Below, one piece after another: positions 34,220-44,093 of a stretch of 64,000 nt of DNA. Origin of the DNA: Pseudomonas parafulva. GTDB lineage: Bacteria > Pseudomonadota > Gammaproteobacteria > Pseudomonadales > Pseudomonadaceae. Location: assembly GCF_000800255.1 (NCBI RefSeq), contig NZ_CP009747.1, positions 4,526,001 to 4,590,000 of the forward strand, read 5' to 3'. Within the stretch, counting starts at the first letter, position 1. Each line of letters begins with the position of its first letter. The notes beneath the pieces were generated by a model. The model was not told the origin of the DNA. It did no database searches and was given only the letters and a program-made list of their open reading frames with translations. The position numbers were made by a program, and so were the translations under genes.

Positions 34220-35416
34220 TCAGCTATTAGGCAGCAACCGGCAGGTGATGCTCTTGATGTAGCGCGTTTCGGCGATGGCCGGGTGCACCGGATGGTCCGG
34301 GCCCTGACCGCCACGCTCGAGCAGTTGCAGGTTGCGGTCCAGGTGGCGGGCGCTGGTCAGCAGGATATTGTGCAGATCGTCCTCGGGCAGGTGCATCGAG
34401 CACGAGGCGCTGACCAGGATGCCGTCCTTGTTCAGCATGCGCATGGCCTGTTCGTTGAGGCGACGGTAGGCCGCTTCGCCGTTCTTCAGGTCCTTCTTGC
34501 GTTTGATGAAGGCGGGTGGGTCGGCGATGATCACGTCGAAGCGCTCTTCGGCGGCCTTGAGTTCGCGCAGTGCTTCGAACACATCGCCTTCGATGCAGGT
34601 CAGCTTGTCGGCGATGCCGTTCAGCGCGGCGTTGCGCTCGACGCCATCCAGGGCGAAGCCCGAGGCATCGACGCAGAACACTTCACTGGCGCCGAAGGCA
34701 CCGGCCTGCACGCCCCAGCCACCGATGTAGCTGAACAGGTCGAGCACGCGCTTGCCTTTGACGTAGGGCGCCAGGCGCGCACGGTTCATGCGGTGGTCGT
34801 AGAACCAGCCGGTCTTCTGGCCTTCGCGCACGGGGGCTTCGAACTTCACACCGTTCTCTTCCAAGGCGACCCAATCCGGCACGTCGCCGTAGACCGTCTC
34901 GACATAGCGCGCGAGGCCTTCGGCGTCGCGTGCGGCGGAGTCGTTCTTGAACAGGATGCCGCTGGGCTTGAGCACCTGCACCAGCGCGGCGATCACTTCG
35001 TCCTTGTGCGCTTCCATGGTGGCCGAGGCCAGTTGCACCACCAGAATGTCGTAGAAGCGATCGACCACCAGCCCAGGCAGCAAGTCGGAATCGCCGTAGA
35101 CCAGGCGATAGCAGGGCTGCTCGAAGAGCCGTTCGCGCAGCGACAAGGCCACGTTCAAACGGTGCACCAGCAGCGACTTGTCCAGCGCCAGCTTGCTGTC
35201 GCGCGACAGCAGGCGCGCGCAGATGAGGTTGTTCGGGCTGACGGCGACCACGCCCAGCGGCTTGCCGTTGGCCGCTTCGAGGATCGCCTGCTGCCCGGCC
35301 TTCAGGCCCTGCAGCGGGGTCGCAGCCACGTCGATCTCGTTGCTGTAGACCCACAGGTGACCGGCGCGCAAACGGCGGTCGGCATTGGCTTTGAGACGAA
35401 GGCTGGGCAGGGACAT
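34220..35416 (-). CDS. rlmI: 23S rRNA m5C methyltransferase RlmI-like
   Basis: This 398-residue SAM-dependent enzyme methylates a cytosine (C1962 in E. coli numbering) of 23S rRNA. It has an N-terminal PUA-like domain (LKANADRRLRAGHLWVYSNEID), an EEHEP-like beta-hairpin region, and the Rossmann methyltransferase domain: VLDLFSYIGGWGVQAGAFGA, IIADPPAFIKRKKDL, then VSASCSMHLPEDDL with the likely catalytic Cys. Length and order match RlmI. The gene is monocistronic and followed by a strong terminator. Confidence 0.9.
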   Translation of the reverse strand: MSLPSLRLKANADRRLRAGHLWVYSNEIDVAATPLQGLKAGQQAILEAANGKPLGVVAVSPNNLICARLLSRDSKLALDKSLLVHRLNVALSLRERLFEQPCYRLVYGDSDLLPGLVVDRFYDILVVQLASATMEAHKDEVIAALVQVLKPSGILFKNDSAARDAEGLARYVETVYGDVPDWVALEENGVKFEAPVREGQKTGWFYDHRMNRARLAPYVKGKRVLDLFSYIGGWGVQAGAFGASEVFCVDASGFALDGVERNAALNGIADKLTCIEGDVFEALRELKAAEERFDVIIADPPAFIKRKKDLKNGEAAYRRLNEQAMRMLNKDGILVSASCSMHLPEDDLHNILLTSARHLDRNLQLLERGGQGPDHPVHPAIAETRYIKSITCRLLPNS

Positions 35417-35531
35417 GACGTCGCTCCGGAAAAAAGAGCGGGAGTATAGCGTGTCGCTGGCTGGATTCGCAGCGCAGCGCGACGAGGCGCAAAGCGACCT
35501 CGCCGTGGCTGCGGTTCAGGCCGCGAGAGGC

Positions 35532-36068
35532 TCAGCTCAGCGCTTTGATCAATTGCGCGTTGAATGCCGGGATATCGTCAGGCTGGCGGCTGCTGATCAG
35601 GTTGCCGTCCACCACCACCTCTTCATCCACCCACTGACCGCCTGCATTGCGAATGTCGTCCTGCAAGGTCTTGAAGCTGGTCATGCGCTTGCCTTTGACC
35701 AGGTCGCAGGAAATCAGCAACCAGCCGCCGTGGCAGATCACCGCCAGGGGTTTGCCCGCTGCGGCGTGGCTTTTCACCAGTTTCTGCGCGCCCGAAATCA
35801 GACGGATGGTGTCGGAGTTCTGCACGCCGCCTGGCAGTACGATGGCGTCGTAGGTCGTGTCCTGGGCGTCATCGAACGTGGCATCGACCTGGAAGGCATC
35901 GGCCGGCTTGTCGTGGTTCCAGCCGCGCACGCTGCCGGTCTCCTCGCCGAGCACATCCACTTGGGCGCCGGCCTGCAGCAGCGCATCGCGCGGGCCGGTC
36001 AGCTCGACTTGCTCGAAGCCGTCGGTCACCAGAAAGGCCACGCGCTTGCCGTTGAGTTGTGCGGTCAT
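35532..36068 (-). CDS. DJ-1/PfpI-family protein (YhbO-like)
   Basis: This 178-residue protein has the DJ-1/PfpI fold. The motifs are VAFLVTDGFEQVELTGPRDALLQAG, GWNHDKPADAFQVD, DAIVLPGGVQNSDTIR and the nucleophile elbow AVICHGGWLLI with the reactive Cys (about residue 111). E. coli YhbO and PfpI are close in size and are described as stress proteins with protein/nucleotide deglycase or peptidase activity. The biochemical role is debated. It stands alone, divergent from the HDOD gene. Confidence 0.85.
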   Translation of the reverse strand: MTAQLNGKRVAFLVTDGFEQVELTGPRDALLQAGAQVDVLGEETGSVRGWNHDKPADAFQVDATFDDAQDTTYDAIVLPGGVQNSDTIRLISGAQKLVKSHAAAGKPLAVICHGGWLLISCDLVKGKRMTSFKTLQDDIRNAGGQWVDEEVVVDGNLISSRQPDDIPAFNAQLIKALS

Positions 36069-36208
36069 GAGTTGCTACTCCATTTCTTCGATAGGTGTGA
36101 GAAAAGAGGCCGCCGGCCCTAAAGTAAAGTTCCCGGCGAACGATTCAGTGGTTGGTGCCCTGCCGGCGTACAGGGTTAGAATTCCCCCTTATCCCCGAGT
36201 GCGCAGCC

Positions 36209-37081
36209 ATGTCCCAGGAACTTACCGCCGAACAGATCCAGCAAGCCTTGCAGGGCATCACCATCCCGCCCCAGCCGCAGATCATGGTGGACCTGCAGTT
36301 CGAGCAGTACATGCCCGACCCGGACCTGGAAACCATCGCCAAGCTCATCGCCCAAGACCCCGGTCTGTCCGGCGCGTTGCTCAAGTTGGTGAACTCGCCG
36401 CATTTCGGCCTGGCCAACAAGATCGGTTCGATCCAGCGCGCGGTGAACCTGCTGGGCAGCCGCTCGATCATCAACTTGATCAACGCCCAGTCGATCAAGG
36501 GCGAGATGAGCGACGAGACCATCGTCACCCTCAACCGGTTCTGGGATACCGCCCAGGACGTGGCCATGACCTGCCTGACCCTGGCCAAGCGCACCGGCAT
36601 CCAGGCGGTGGACGAGGCCTACACGCTCGGCCTGTTCCATGACTGCGGCGTGCCGCTGATGCTCAAGCGTTTCCCCAACTATATGGACGTGCTGGAAGAC
36701 GCCTACGCCAATGCCAGCGCGGACAACCGCGTGGTCGACACCGAAAACCGCGCCCTCAACACCAACCACTCGGTGGTGGGCTACTTCACGGCCAAGTCGT
36801 GGCGCCTGCCCGAGCACATCAGCGGCGCCATCGCCAATCACCACAACGCGCTGTCGATCTTCCGCGACGACACGTCGCGCAATGGCCAGACTCAATTGAA
36901 GAACCTGCTGGCGGTGCTGAAGATGGCCGAGCACATCTGCGCGTCCTACCGGGTGCTGGGCAACCAGAGCGAAGATCACGAATGGAACGCGGTCGGCCCG
37001 CTGGTACTCGATTACATCGGGCTGTCGGAATACGACTTCGACAGCCTCAAGCAGAACATTCGCGAACTGAGTGGCCGTTGA
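36209..37081 (+). CDS. HDOD domain protein
   Basis: This 290-residue protein is almost entirely an HDOD domain, with the opening pattern LIAQDPGLSGALLKLVNSPHFGLANKIGSIQRAVNLLGSRSIINLI (about residues 50-95). Unlike true HD phosphodiesterases, such domains lack a full metal site and act as signalling modules in pseudomonads. I chose the ATG at 36209 (MSQELTAEQIQQALQG), since the frame further upstream has no family features. A possible -10 TAGAAT lies at 36177-36182. mutM follows 3 nt downstream, so they are probably co-transcribed. Confidence 0.83.
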   Translation: MSQELTAEQIQQALQGITIPPQPQIMVDLQFEQYMPDPDLETIAKLIAQDPGLSGALLKLVNSPHFGLANKIGSIQRAVNLLGSRSIINLINAQSIKGEMSDETIVTLNRFWDTAQDVAMTCLTLAKRTGIQAVDEAYTLGLFHDCGVPLMLKRFPNYMDVLEDAYANASADNRVVDTENRALNTNHSVVGYFTAKSWRLPEHISGAIANHHNALSIFRDDTSRNGQTQLKNLLAVLKMAEHICASYRVLGNQSEDHEWNAVGPLVLDYIGLSEYDFDSLKQNIRELSGR

Positions 37082-37084
37082 TCC

Positions 37085-37897
37085 ATGCCTGAGTTGCCGG
37101 AAGTCGAAACAACCCGACGCGGTATCGCGCCGTACCTCGAAGGGCAGCGGGTCAGCCGGGTGGTGGTGCGTGATCGCCGCTTGCGCTGGCCGATCCCTGA
37201 AGACCTGGATGTGCGCCTCTCGGGCCAACGCATTCTCAGCGTCGAGCGGCGGGCCAAGTACCTGCTGATCAACGCCGAGGTGGGTACGCTGATCAGTCAC
37301 TTGGGCATGTCTGGCAACCTGCGCCTGGTCGAGCAGGGCTTGCCGGCGGCCAAGCACGAACACGTGGACATCGAGCTGGAATCCGGGCTGATGCTGCGCT
37401 ACACGGACCCGCGTCGCTTCGGCGCCATGCTCTGGAGCCATGACCCGCTCGGCCACGAACTGCTGGCGCGCCTGGGGCCGGAGCCGCTGACCGAGCTGTT
37501 CGACGGTGAGCGGCTGTTCCAGCTGTCGCGCGGGCGGTCGATGGCGGTCAAGCCGTTCATCATGGACAACGCCGTGGTGGTCGGCGTGGGCAACATCTAC
37601 GCCACCGAAGCGCTGTTCGCTGCGGGTATCGACCCGCGCCGCGCTGCTGGCGGCATCAGCCGGGCGCGCTATCTGAAGCTGGCGATCGAGATCAAGCGGG
37701 TGCTCGCCGCCGCCATCGAGCGCGGCGGCACCACGTTGCGTGATTTCATCGGCGGCGACGGCCAGCCCGGCTATTTCCAGCAGGAGCTGTATGCCTACGG
37801 GCGGGCTGGCGAGGCTTGCAAGGTGTGCGGCAGCGAACTGCGCGAGGTCAAGCTCGGCCAGCGCGCCAGCGTGTTCTGCCCACGCTGCCAGCGCTGA
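37085..37897 (+). CDS. mutM: Formamidopyrimidine-DNA glycosylase
   Basis: This 270-residue base-excision repair enzyme removes 8-oxoguanine and FapyG. The catalytic N-terminal proline is in [20 protein letters not shown]. The helix-two-turn-helix with the conserved lysine is [22 protein letters not shown] (about 156-177). The C-terminal zinc finger [24 protein letters not shown] has all four Cys. The start codon is 3 nt after the HDOD stop codon. Confidence 0.96.
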   Translation: MPELPEVETTRRGIAPYLEGQRVSRVVVRDRRLRWPIPEDLDVRLSGQRILSVERRAKYLLINAEVGTLISHLGMSGNLRLVEQGLPAAKHEHVDIELESGLMLRYTDPRRFGAMLWSHDPLGHELLARLGPEPLTELFDGERLFQLSRGRSMAVKPFIMDNAVVVGVGNIYATEALFAAGIDPRRAAGGISRARYLKLAIEIKRVLAAAIERGGTTLRDFIGGDGQPGYFQQELYAYGRAGEACKVCGSELREVKLGQRASVFCPRCQR

Positions 37898-37904
37898 GCG
37901 CCGC

Positions 37905-39598
37905 TCACTCCCGGACAGCCTCCAGCACCGTGGCCTGACCTTCCCCGCGTGGATCGCTGGCCGCTTCGAGCGTGCCCGCGCGCTTGTTCCAATACACCAC
38001 CTGCTGGTTGCCGTAGCTGCGCTGCAGATCCTTGAGCGTGTAACCACGCGCCCGCAGCGCGGCCTTTTGTGCGTCGTCGAAGGTATCGGGCTCGTGCTCG
38101 ATCACATCCGGCAGGTACTGATGGTGGTAGCGGGGCGTGGCGGGCCAGTCGCTCACCGGTCGTCCTTCCAGGAAACCCAGCATCGACAGCAGCACCATGC
38201 TCGGAATCCGGCTGCCGCCCGGTGTGCCGAAACTGGCGAGTTGCGACGGACTTTCCAGGAAGCTGGGGGTCATGCTCGACAATGGACGCTTGCCCGCGGC
38301 CACGGCGTTGGCCTGGCTGCCGGCCAGCCCGTAGCTGTTGCTGCCGCTGGGGTCGGCGGCGAAATCGTCCATCTCGTTGTTCAGCACCACGCCGCTGCCC
38401 GGCACGGTGAAGGCGGCGCCGAACGGCAGGTTGACCGACAGCGTGGCCGACACGGCATTGCCAGCGGCATCGATCACGGTGAAGTGAGTGGTGTGGTCGC
38501 CTTCGCGCCAGGCCGGTGCCGGCGGCAGCGCACTGCTGGGGGTCGCTTGGTGCACATCGATGCTGTCGGCCAGCGAGGTCAGGTACGAACGCGCCAGCAG
38601 GCGGTCGATGGGGTTGGCGACGTAGTCTGGATCGCCCAGCAGACCCCGGTCGCGATAGGCGCGGCGCAGCACCTCGACCACGTAGTGGCTGCGTTGCACC
38701 GGCCCGGCGCTCTGCCAGGGCAGGCGCTGGAGCATCGCCAGGCTTTGCGCCAGCGCCACGCCACCCGCCGACGGCAGTGGGCTGCTGATCAGTTCGCGCT
38801 GATCGGCCAAGGCATAGCGCAGCGGCTGGCGCCAGGCCGTGCGGTAATCAGCGAGGTCGTCGAGCGTCCACAGCCCGCCGGCCTGGCGAACGCCTGCCAC
38901 CAGTCGCCGCGCGACCGCTCCGCCATAGAAGCCATCGCGGCCGTGGTCGGCCAGCGCCTGCAGGGTGGCAGCGAGTTCGGGCTGGCGGATACGGGTGCCG
39001 AGAGCGGGCACCTGCTGGTCGCGCAAGAACAGGCGGGTGCTTTCGGCGTCGGCGCGCAGCGCGTCAAGGCGCATGCTGGCGCGGTCGCGGTAGATGCGGT
39101 CGACGGTAAAGCCTTGGTTGGCCAGGCGGATGGCCGGGGCCAGGCTGTCTTTGAGCGGGAGTTTGCCGTGGGTGGCGGCGAGGTCGGCGAGGGCTTGGGG
39201 CAAGCCGGGAATGGCGGCGGCCAAGGGGCCATTGACGGACAGCCCCGCACGGACCTTGCCATTTTCCAGGTACATGTCCGGCGACGCCGCCCCTGGCGCG
39301 CGTTCGCGGGCATCGAGGAAGGCGTAGCGCGTTGGCTCGCCCTGTTGGCGCAGCAGGAAGAACCCGCCGCCGCCCAGCCCCGAACCGTATGGCTCGACCA
39401 CGGCCAGTGCGGCGCTGATGGCGATGGCGGCGTCGAAGGCGTTGCCGCCCTGAGCCAGCACCTGTCGCGCGGCGGCCGTGGCGTCGGCGTGTGGGCTGGC
39501 GATGGCGGCCCGACCTGGGCCGTCGGCGAGCGCGGCGCTGGCCAGCAGCGCCAGGGCGGCGCCGAGCAGCGCCTGGCGAATCACGCCGAGCACGGTCA

Positions 39599-39599
<1 letters not shown>
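37905..39599 (-). CDS. ggt: Gamma-glutamyltransferase
   Basis: This 564-residue periplasmic N-terminal nucleophile hydrolase breaks the gamma-glutamyl bond of glutathione. It has a signal peptide (about residues 1-25), the conserved GGNAFDAAIA (about 51-60), the oxyanion region SGLGGGGFFLL, the nucleophile Thr370 in HTTHFTVIDAAGNAV (autocleavage before T370 gives large and small subunits) and the downstream RPLSSMTPS. The start overlaps the ferredoxin stop by 1 nt (TGATG), so translation is probably coupled. A sister enzyme of the GGT family cannot be excluded for substrate. Confidence 0.93.
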
Positions 39600-39886
<287 letters not shown>

Positions 39887-39975
39887 TCAAGGCAATGCGC
39901 GCAATTGTGCCGCATTACTGCGCGCAGTGCACGCAGGCGCGGTGTCGCGCCCACGTGGCGTTCCGGGGAGCATGA

Positions 39976-40521
<546 letters not shown>

Positions 40522-40545
40522 TCATGTGTCCGGCTGATGGCACTA

Positions 40546-40560
40546 TAGACAGTGCGTCTA
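40546..40560. promoter_or_regulatory. Palindrome of TetR-operator type
   Basis: TAGAC-AGTGC-GTCTA is a perfect inverted repeat with a 5-nt centre. It is flanked by A+T-rich bases (ACTATAGAC...GTCTATTGG). TetR-family regulators often bind TAGAC-type half-sites at this spacing. It lies between the coaD start and the 3' end of the aldehyde dehydrogenase gene, yet no regulator gene lies beside it. Confidence 0.45.
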
Positions 40561-40584
40561 TTGGCTGTCATGCCCGCGCTGCCA

Positions 40585-42015
40585 TCAGCGGATGAATAGG
40601 CGCTGCACCAAGCGCTGCAGCGCCGTGCCGTAGGGCGGGTAGATCAGCCTGGCCAGGTTCACGCGCTGCTTGACCAGCACGGCCTTGGCCTTGCTGAAGG
40701 TCTGGAAACCCGCCTGACCATGGTAATGGCCCATCCCGGAGGGGCCGATCCCGCCGAACGGCAAGTCATCCTGGGCAACGTGGAGCAGGGTGTCGTTCAG
40801 GCAGACGCCACCGGAGTGGCTGTGCGCCAGCACGCGAGCCTGTTGGCGGCGATCGTAGCCGAAATAGTACAGGGCCAGTGGGCGAGGGCGCTGGGCGATA
40901 TAGGCCAGGGCGTCGTCCAGATCGTCGTAGGGCACCAGCGGCAGCAGCGGACCGAAGATCTCCTGTTGCATCACCTGCATGTCATCGCTCACCTGCAGCA
41001 GCAGGTGCGGTGGCAGTCGCCGGCCCTGGCGCCCTTCCTGCGGATATAGGTCGAGCACCTGGGCGCCTTTGTCGCGGGCGTCCTGCAGCAGGTGTTCGAG
41101 GCGCTGCAACTGGCGCGGGTTGATGATGGCGCTGTAGTCGGGGTTGTCGGCGATGTGCGGGTACAGCCGGGTCACGGCCGCCCGATAGGCCTGGGCAAAC
41201 GCGTCCAGCTGCTGGCGTGGGACCAGCACGTAGTCCGGGGCCACGCAGGTCTGCCCGGCATTGAGCGTCTTGCCGAAGGCGATGCGTTCGGCGGCCATGG
41301 CCAACGGCACGTCGGGCGCGACAATGGCGGGCGACTTGCCGCCCAGCTCCAGGGTCACTGGCGTGAGGTTGGCCGCTGCGGCCTGCATGACCTGGCGGCC
41401 GATGGCCGTGGCGCCGGTGAACAACAGGTGATCGAACGGCAACCGGGCGAAGGCCTGGGCGACATCGACCTCACCCAGCACCACGCTGACCAGGTCGCTC
41501 GGGAACACCTGTTCGAGCAGGTGCTTGAGCAGCGCAGCGGTCTGCGGCGTGGCCTCGCTGAGCTTGAGCATGACGCGGTTGCCCGCCGCCAGCGCATCGG
41601 TAAGCGGACCGATGCTCAGGAACAGCGGGTAATTCCAGGGAACGATGATGCCGACCACGCCCAACGGCTGCCACAGCACGTGGGCGCGGGCCGGTTGAAA
41701 CGCCAGGCCCACCTTGCGCCGCTGGGGTTTCATCCACCGTCGCACGCGGCGTTCGGCATGCCGCAGGCCGTGCACGGTAGGCAGCAGTTCGGCGAACAGG
41801 GTTTCATCGGCGCTGCGTCCACCGAAGTCGGCGTCGATGGCGTCGATCAAACGCTCGCGATTAGCCAGCAGGGTTTCGCGCAGGTGCCTCAGCCATTGCC
41901 TACGCTGATCGGCGGGTGGCATCGGGTGGGCGGCAAACGCGCGGCGCTGAGCGTCGAACAAGCGTTGCAGGGCGAGGTCGGATGATTCAACGGGCGGGGG
42001 ATTGGACGAACTCAC
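40585..42015 (-). CDS. calB: Coniferyl-aldehyde-dehydrogenase-type enzyme
   Basis: This protein of about 476 residues belongs to the aldehyde dehydrogenase superfamily. It has the NAD-binding WNYPLFLSIGPLTDALAAGN, the general-base glutamate in VTLELGGKSPAIV and the catalytic Cys in GKTLNAGQTCVAPDYVLVP. The lengthened N-terminal AFAAHPMPPADQRRQWLRHL is typical of the coniferyl aldehyde/long-chain class. I prefer GTG at 42015, because GGAG sits 5 nt before it; an ATG at 42039 gives 8 more residues. Coniferyl aldehyde is an analogy; aliphatic aldehydes are possible. Confidence 0.78.
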   Translation of the reverse strand: MSSSNPPPVESSDLALQRLFDAQRRAFAAHPMPPADQRRQWLRHLRETLLANRERLIDAIDADFGGRSADETLFAELLPTVHGLRHAERRVRRWMKPQRRKVGLAFQPARAHVLWQPLGVVGIIVPWNYPLFLSIGPLTDALAAGNRVMLKLSEATPQTAALLKHLLEQVFPSDLVSVVLGEVDVAQAFARLPFDHLLFTGATAIGRQVMQAAAANLTPVTLELGGKSPAIVAPDVPLAMAAERIAFGKTLNAGQTCVAPDYVLVPRQQLDAFAQAYRAAVTRLYPHIADNPDYSAIINPRQLQRLEHLLQDARDKGAQVLDLYPQEGRQGRRLPPHLLLQVSDDMQVMQQEIFGPLLPLVPYDDLDDALAYIAQRPRPLALYYFGYDRRQQARVLAHSHSGGVCLNDTLLHVAQDDLPFGGIGPSGMGHYHGQAGFQTFSKAKAVLVKQRVNLARLIYPPYGTALQRLVQRLFIR

Positions 42016-42173
42016 GGCAGCTCCGTGCAAAGTGGGCATCTGGCCAGCTTATACTCCCTACGCCTCGGTCCGTGAACCTGTCGCTGGCTGCCATGCGATC
42101 AGGTCCATAGCCGCTTCAATCAGGCCCTGGCGCATGCCTGCCGGGCCGTTCGTGCCATCGATAGGAGACTGTC

Positions 42174-43028
42174 ATGCCGCTTGCGCAACTGATCACCCCG
42201 CCGCAATTGGCCGAGCGCCTGGGTTCGCCAGGACTGGTGATTCTCGACTGCCGTTTCGCCCTCGAAGACCCTGACTATGGCCAGCGCAGCTATGCCGAGG
42301 GGCATATCGAAGGGGCGCATTTCGCAGACCTGGAGCGTGACCTCAGCGGACCTGTGATCAAGGGCCGCAGTGGCCGACATCCACTGCCGGATCCGCAGCG
42401 GCTGGTCGAGCGCCTGCGCGCCTGGGGCGTGGACAACGACAGCCAGGTGGTGCTCTACGACGATGGTCCCGGCGCCTATGCCGCCCGCGCCTGGTGGCTG
42501 CTGGCTTGGCTGGGCAAACGTGACGCAGTGTTCCTCCTCGACGGTGGGCTCAAAGCCTGGCATGCCGCGCATCTGCCGCTGAGCCTGGACCCGCCGGCGC
42601 AGCGCGAGGGCAGTTTCGCCGGTGAGCCGGACCTTGCGCTGCTGATCGATGCCGAGCAGTTGGCCAAGCGCCTGGACGCGCCTGATTTGACCTTGATCGA
42701 TGCGCGGGCGCTGCCGCGCTTTCGCGGGGAAGTCGAGCCGATCGACCCGGTGGCCGGACACATCCCTGGCGCACAGTGCGCCACGTTCACCGACAACCTG
42801 GGTGCTGACGGACGCTTCCTGCCTCCCGAGCAATTGCGCCAGCGCTTCGACCAGAAGCTCGCGGACCGCGCACCGCAACAGTTGGTCGCCTATTGCGGTT
42901 CGGGCGTCACGGCTTGCCATAACCTGTTCGCCCTGGCGCTGGCGGGCTATCCGCTGGGTCGGCTGTACGCCGGCTCCTGGAGCGAGTGGATCAATGACGC
43001 CGACCACGCCATCGAGGTCGGCGACTGA
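42174..43028 (+). CDS. Sulfurtransferase (3-mercaptopyruvate/thiosulfate type)
   Basis: This 284-residue protein has two rhodanese domains. The inactive N-domain opens ILDCRFALEDPDYGQRSYAEGHIEGAHF, and the active C-domain carries the Cys loop VAYCGSGVTACHNLFAL (Cys about residue 241). The loop CGSGVTA fits 3-mercaptopyruvate sulfurtransferases (SseA type), whereas Azotobacter-type RhdA has a basic loop. It transfers sulfur to cyanide or thiols. AGGAG precedes the ATG. It converges with the YheT gene with 12 bp between. Confidence 0.88.
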   Translation: MPLAQLITPPQLAERLGSPGLVILDCRFALEDPDYGQRSYAEGHIEGAHFADLERDLSGPVIKGRSGRHPLPDPQRLVERLRAWGVDNDSQVVLYDDGPGAYAARAWWLLAWLGKRDAVFLLDGGLKAWHAAHLPLSLDPPAQREGSFAGEPDLALLIDAEQLAKRLDAPDLTLIDARALPRFRGEVEPIDPVAGHIPGAQCATFTDNLGADGRFLPPEQLRQRFDQKLADRAPQQLVAYCGSGVTACHNLFALALAGYPLGRLYAGSWSEWINDADHAIEVGD

Positions 43029-43040
43029 AAGAGGCCCCGC

Positions 43041-44033
43041 TTAACCCAATCCGCCCAGCCACTGCGGAATGCGCCGTTCCAGGTAGTAGCCCGGAGCGCG
43101 CAGGCTGCCTTCGACGAAACCCACATGGCCGCCGTGCCGATGCAGTTCGAATTCGGTCTGCGGCGCCAATTCCCCTGGTGTCGGCAGGCTGTGGTCGAAC
43201 ACGAAGGGATCGTCCTGGGACTGGATGATCAGGGTCGGGGTGCGGTTCTCGCCCAGGTAGTAGCGACTGGAGGCGCGGCGATAATAGTCGTGCGCGTCGC
43301 TGAAACCGTGCAGGGGCGCGGTTACCCGGCCATCGAAATCCCAGAAGGTGCGCAGGTTGCGCAGCGGCCCCAGGCCCTCGAGGGCCGCCAGCGCTTCAAC
43401 GTGCCCCTGCGCCTGGAAATGGCGCTGCTTGACCTGCACGTAGCTCAGCATCTCGCGCATGAAATGCGCCTGATAGATCTTCGAAAAGCCCAGGCCGATG
43501 CGGTCGGCGCACTGGTCCAGGCGGAACGGTACCGAAACCGCCACTGCGCCCTGAAGTGCGCTGGCCGCGCCGGTTTCACCCAGGTACTTGAGCAGCACAT
43601 TGCCGCCCAGCGAGTAGCCCACGGCGTACAGCGGCGCCAGCGGACGTCGGGCGCGCAGGTGGCGGACGGTTTCGCCGAGGTCTTCGCTGGCGCCGGAGTG
43701 GTAGCTGCGCGCAAGCCGATTCGGTTCGCCCGAGCAGCCCCGCCAGTTCAGCGCGACGCTGGCCCAGCCTTGCGCCTCAAGTGCCTGTTGCAGGCCCTTC
43801 ACGTAGGGCGAGTCGGACGAGCCGGTCAGGCCGTGCAGCACCAGCACCAGCGGCGTCTCGGTCTGGTCAGGGCCGTACCAGTCCAGGTCGAGAAAGTCGC
43901 CATCCTCCAGCCACAACCGCTCTCGGGCGCGCCGCAGCGCAGGCAGTTTGCGCCACAGCGGTCCCCAAAGCGTTTGCAGGTGCGGATTCGACAGGCCGCG
44001 GGCCGGACGAAAGAGGGCGGTGGGACTGGGCAT
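43041..44033 (-). CDS. YheT-family alpha/beta hydrolase
   Basis: This 330-residue esterase-like protein has the oxyanion region VLVLHGLTGSSDSPYVKGLQQ, the nucleophile elbow YAVGYSLGGNVLLKYLGE with catalytic Ser (about residue 140), the acid residue in SQDDPFV and the histidine in HRHGGHVGFVEG. These fit the YheT family, whose natural substrate is unknown. I chose the ATG at 44033 over an in-frame TTG at 44042. No operon partner is visible; the 3' end faces the sulfurtransferase. Confidence 0.85.
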   Translation of the reverse strand: MPSPTALFRPARGLSNPHLQTLWGPLWRKLPALRRARERLWLEDGDFLDLDWYGPDQTETPLVLVLHGLTGSSDSPYVKGLQQALEAQGWASVALNWRGCSGEPNRLARSYHSGASEDLGETVRHLRARRPLAPLYAVGYSLGGNVLLKYLGETGAASALQGAVAVSVPFRLDQCADRIGLGFSKIYQAHFMREMLSYVQVKQRHFQAQGHVEALAALEGLGPLRNLRTFWDFDGRVTAPLHGFSDAHDYYRRASSRYYLGENRTPTLIIQSQDDPFVFDHSLPTPGELAPQTEFELHRHGGHVGFVEGSLRAPGYYLERRIPQWLGGLG

Positions 44034-44093
44034 GCTGGGCAACTCGTGATGGGCCTGTCTAGAGTGCCATGAAACAGCGCGCCTGTACCGCGC

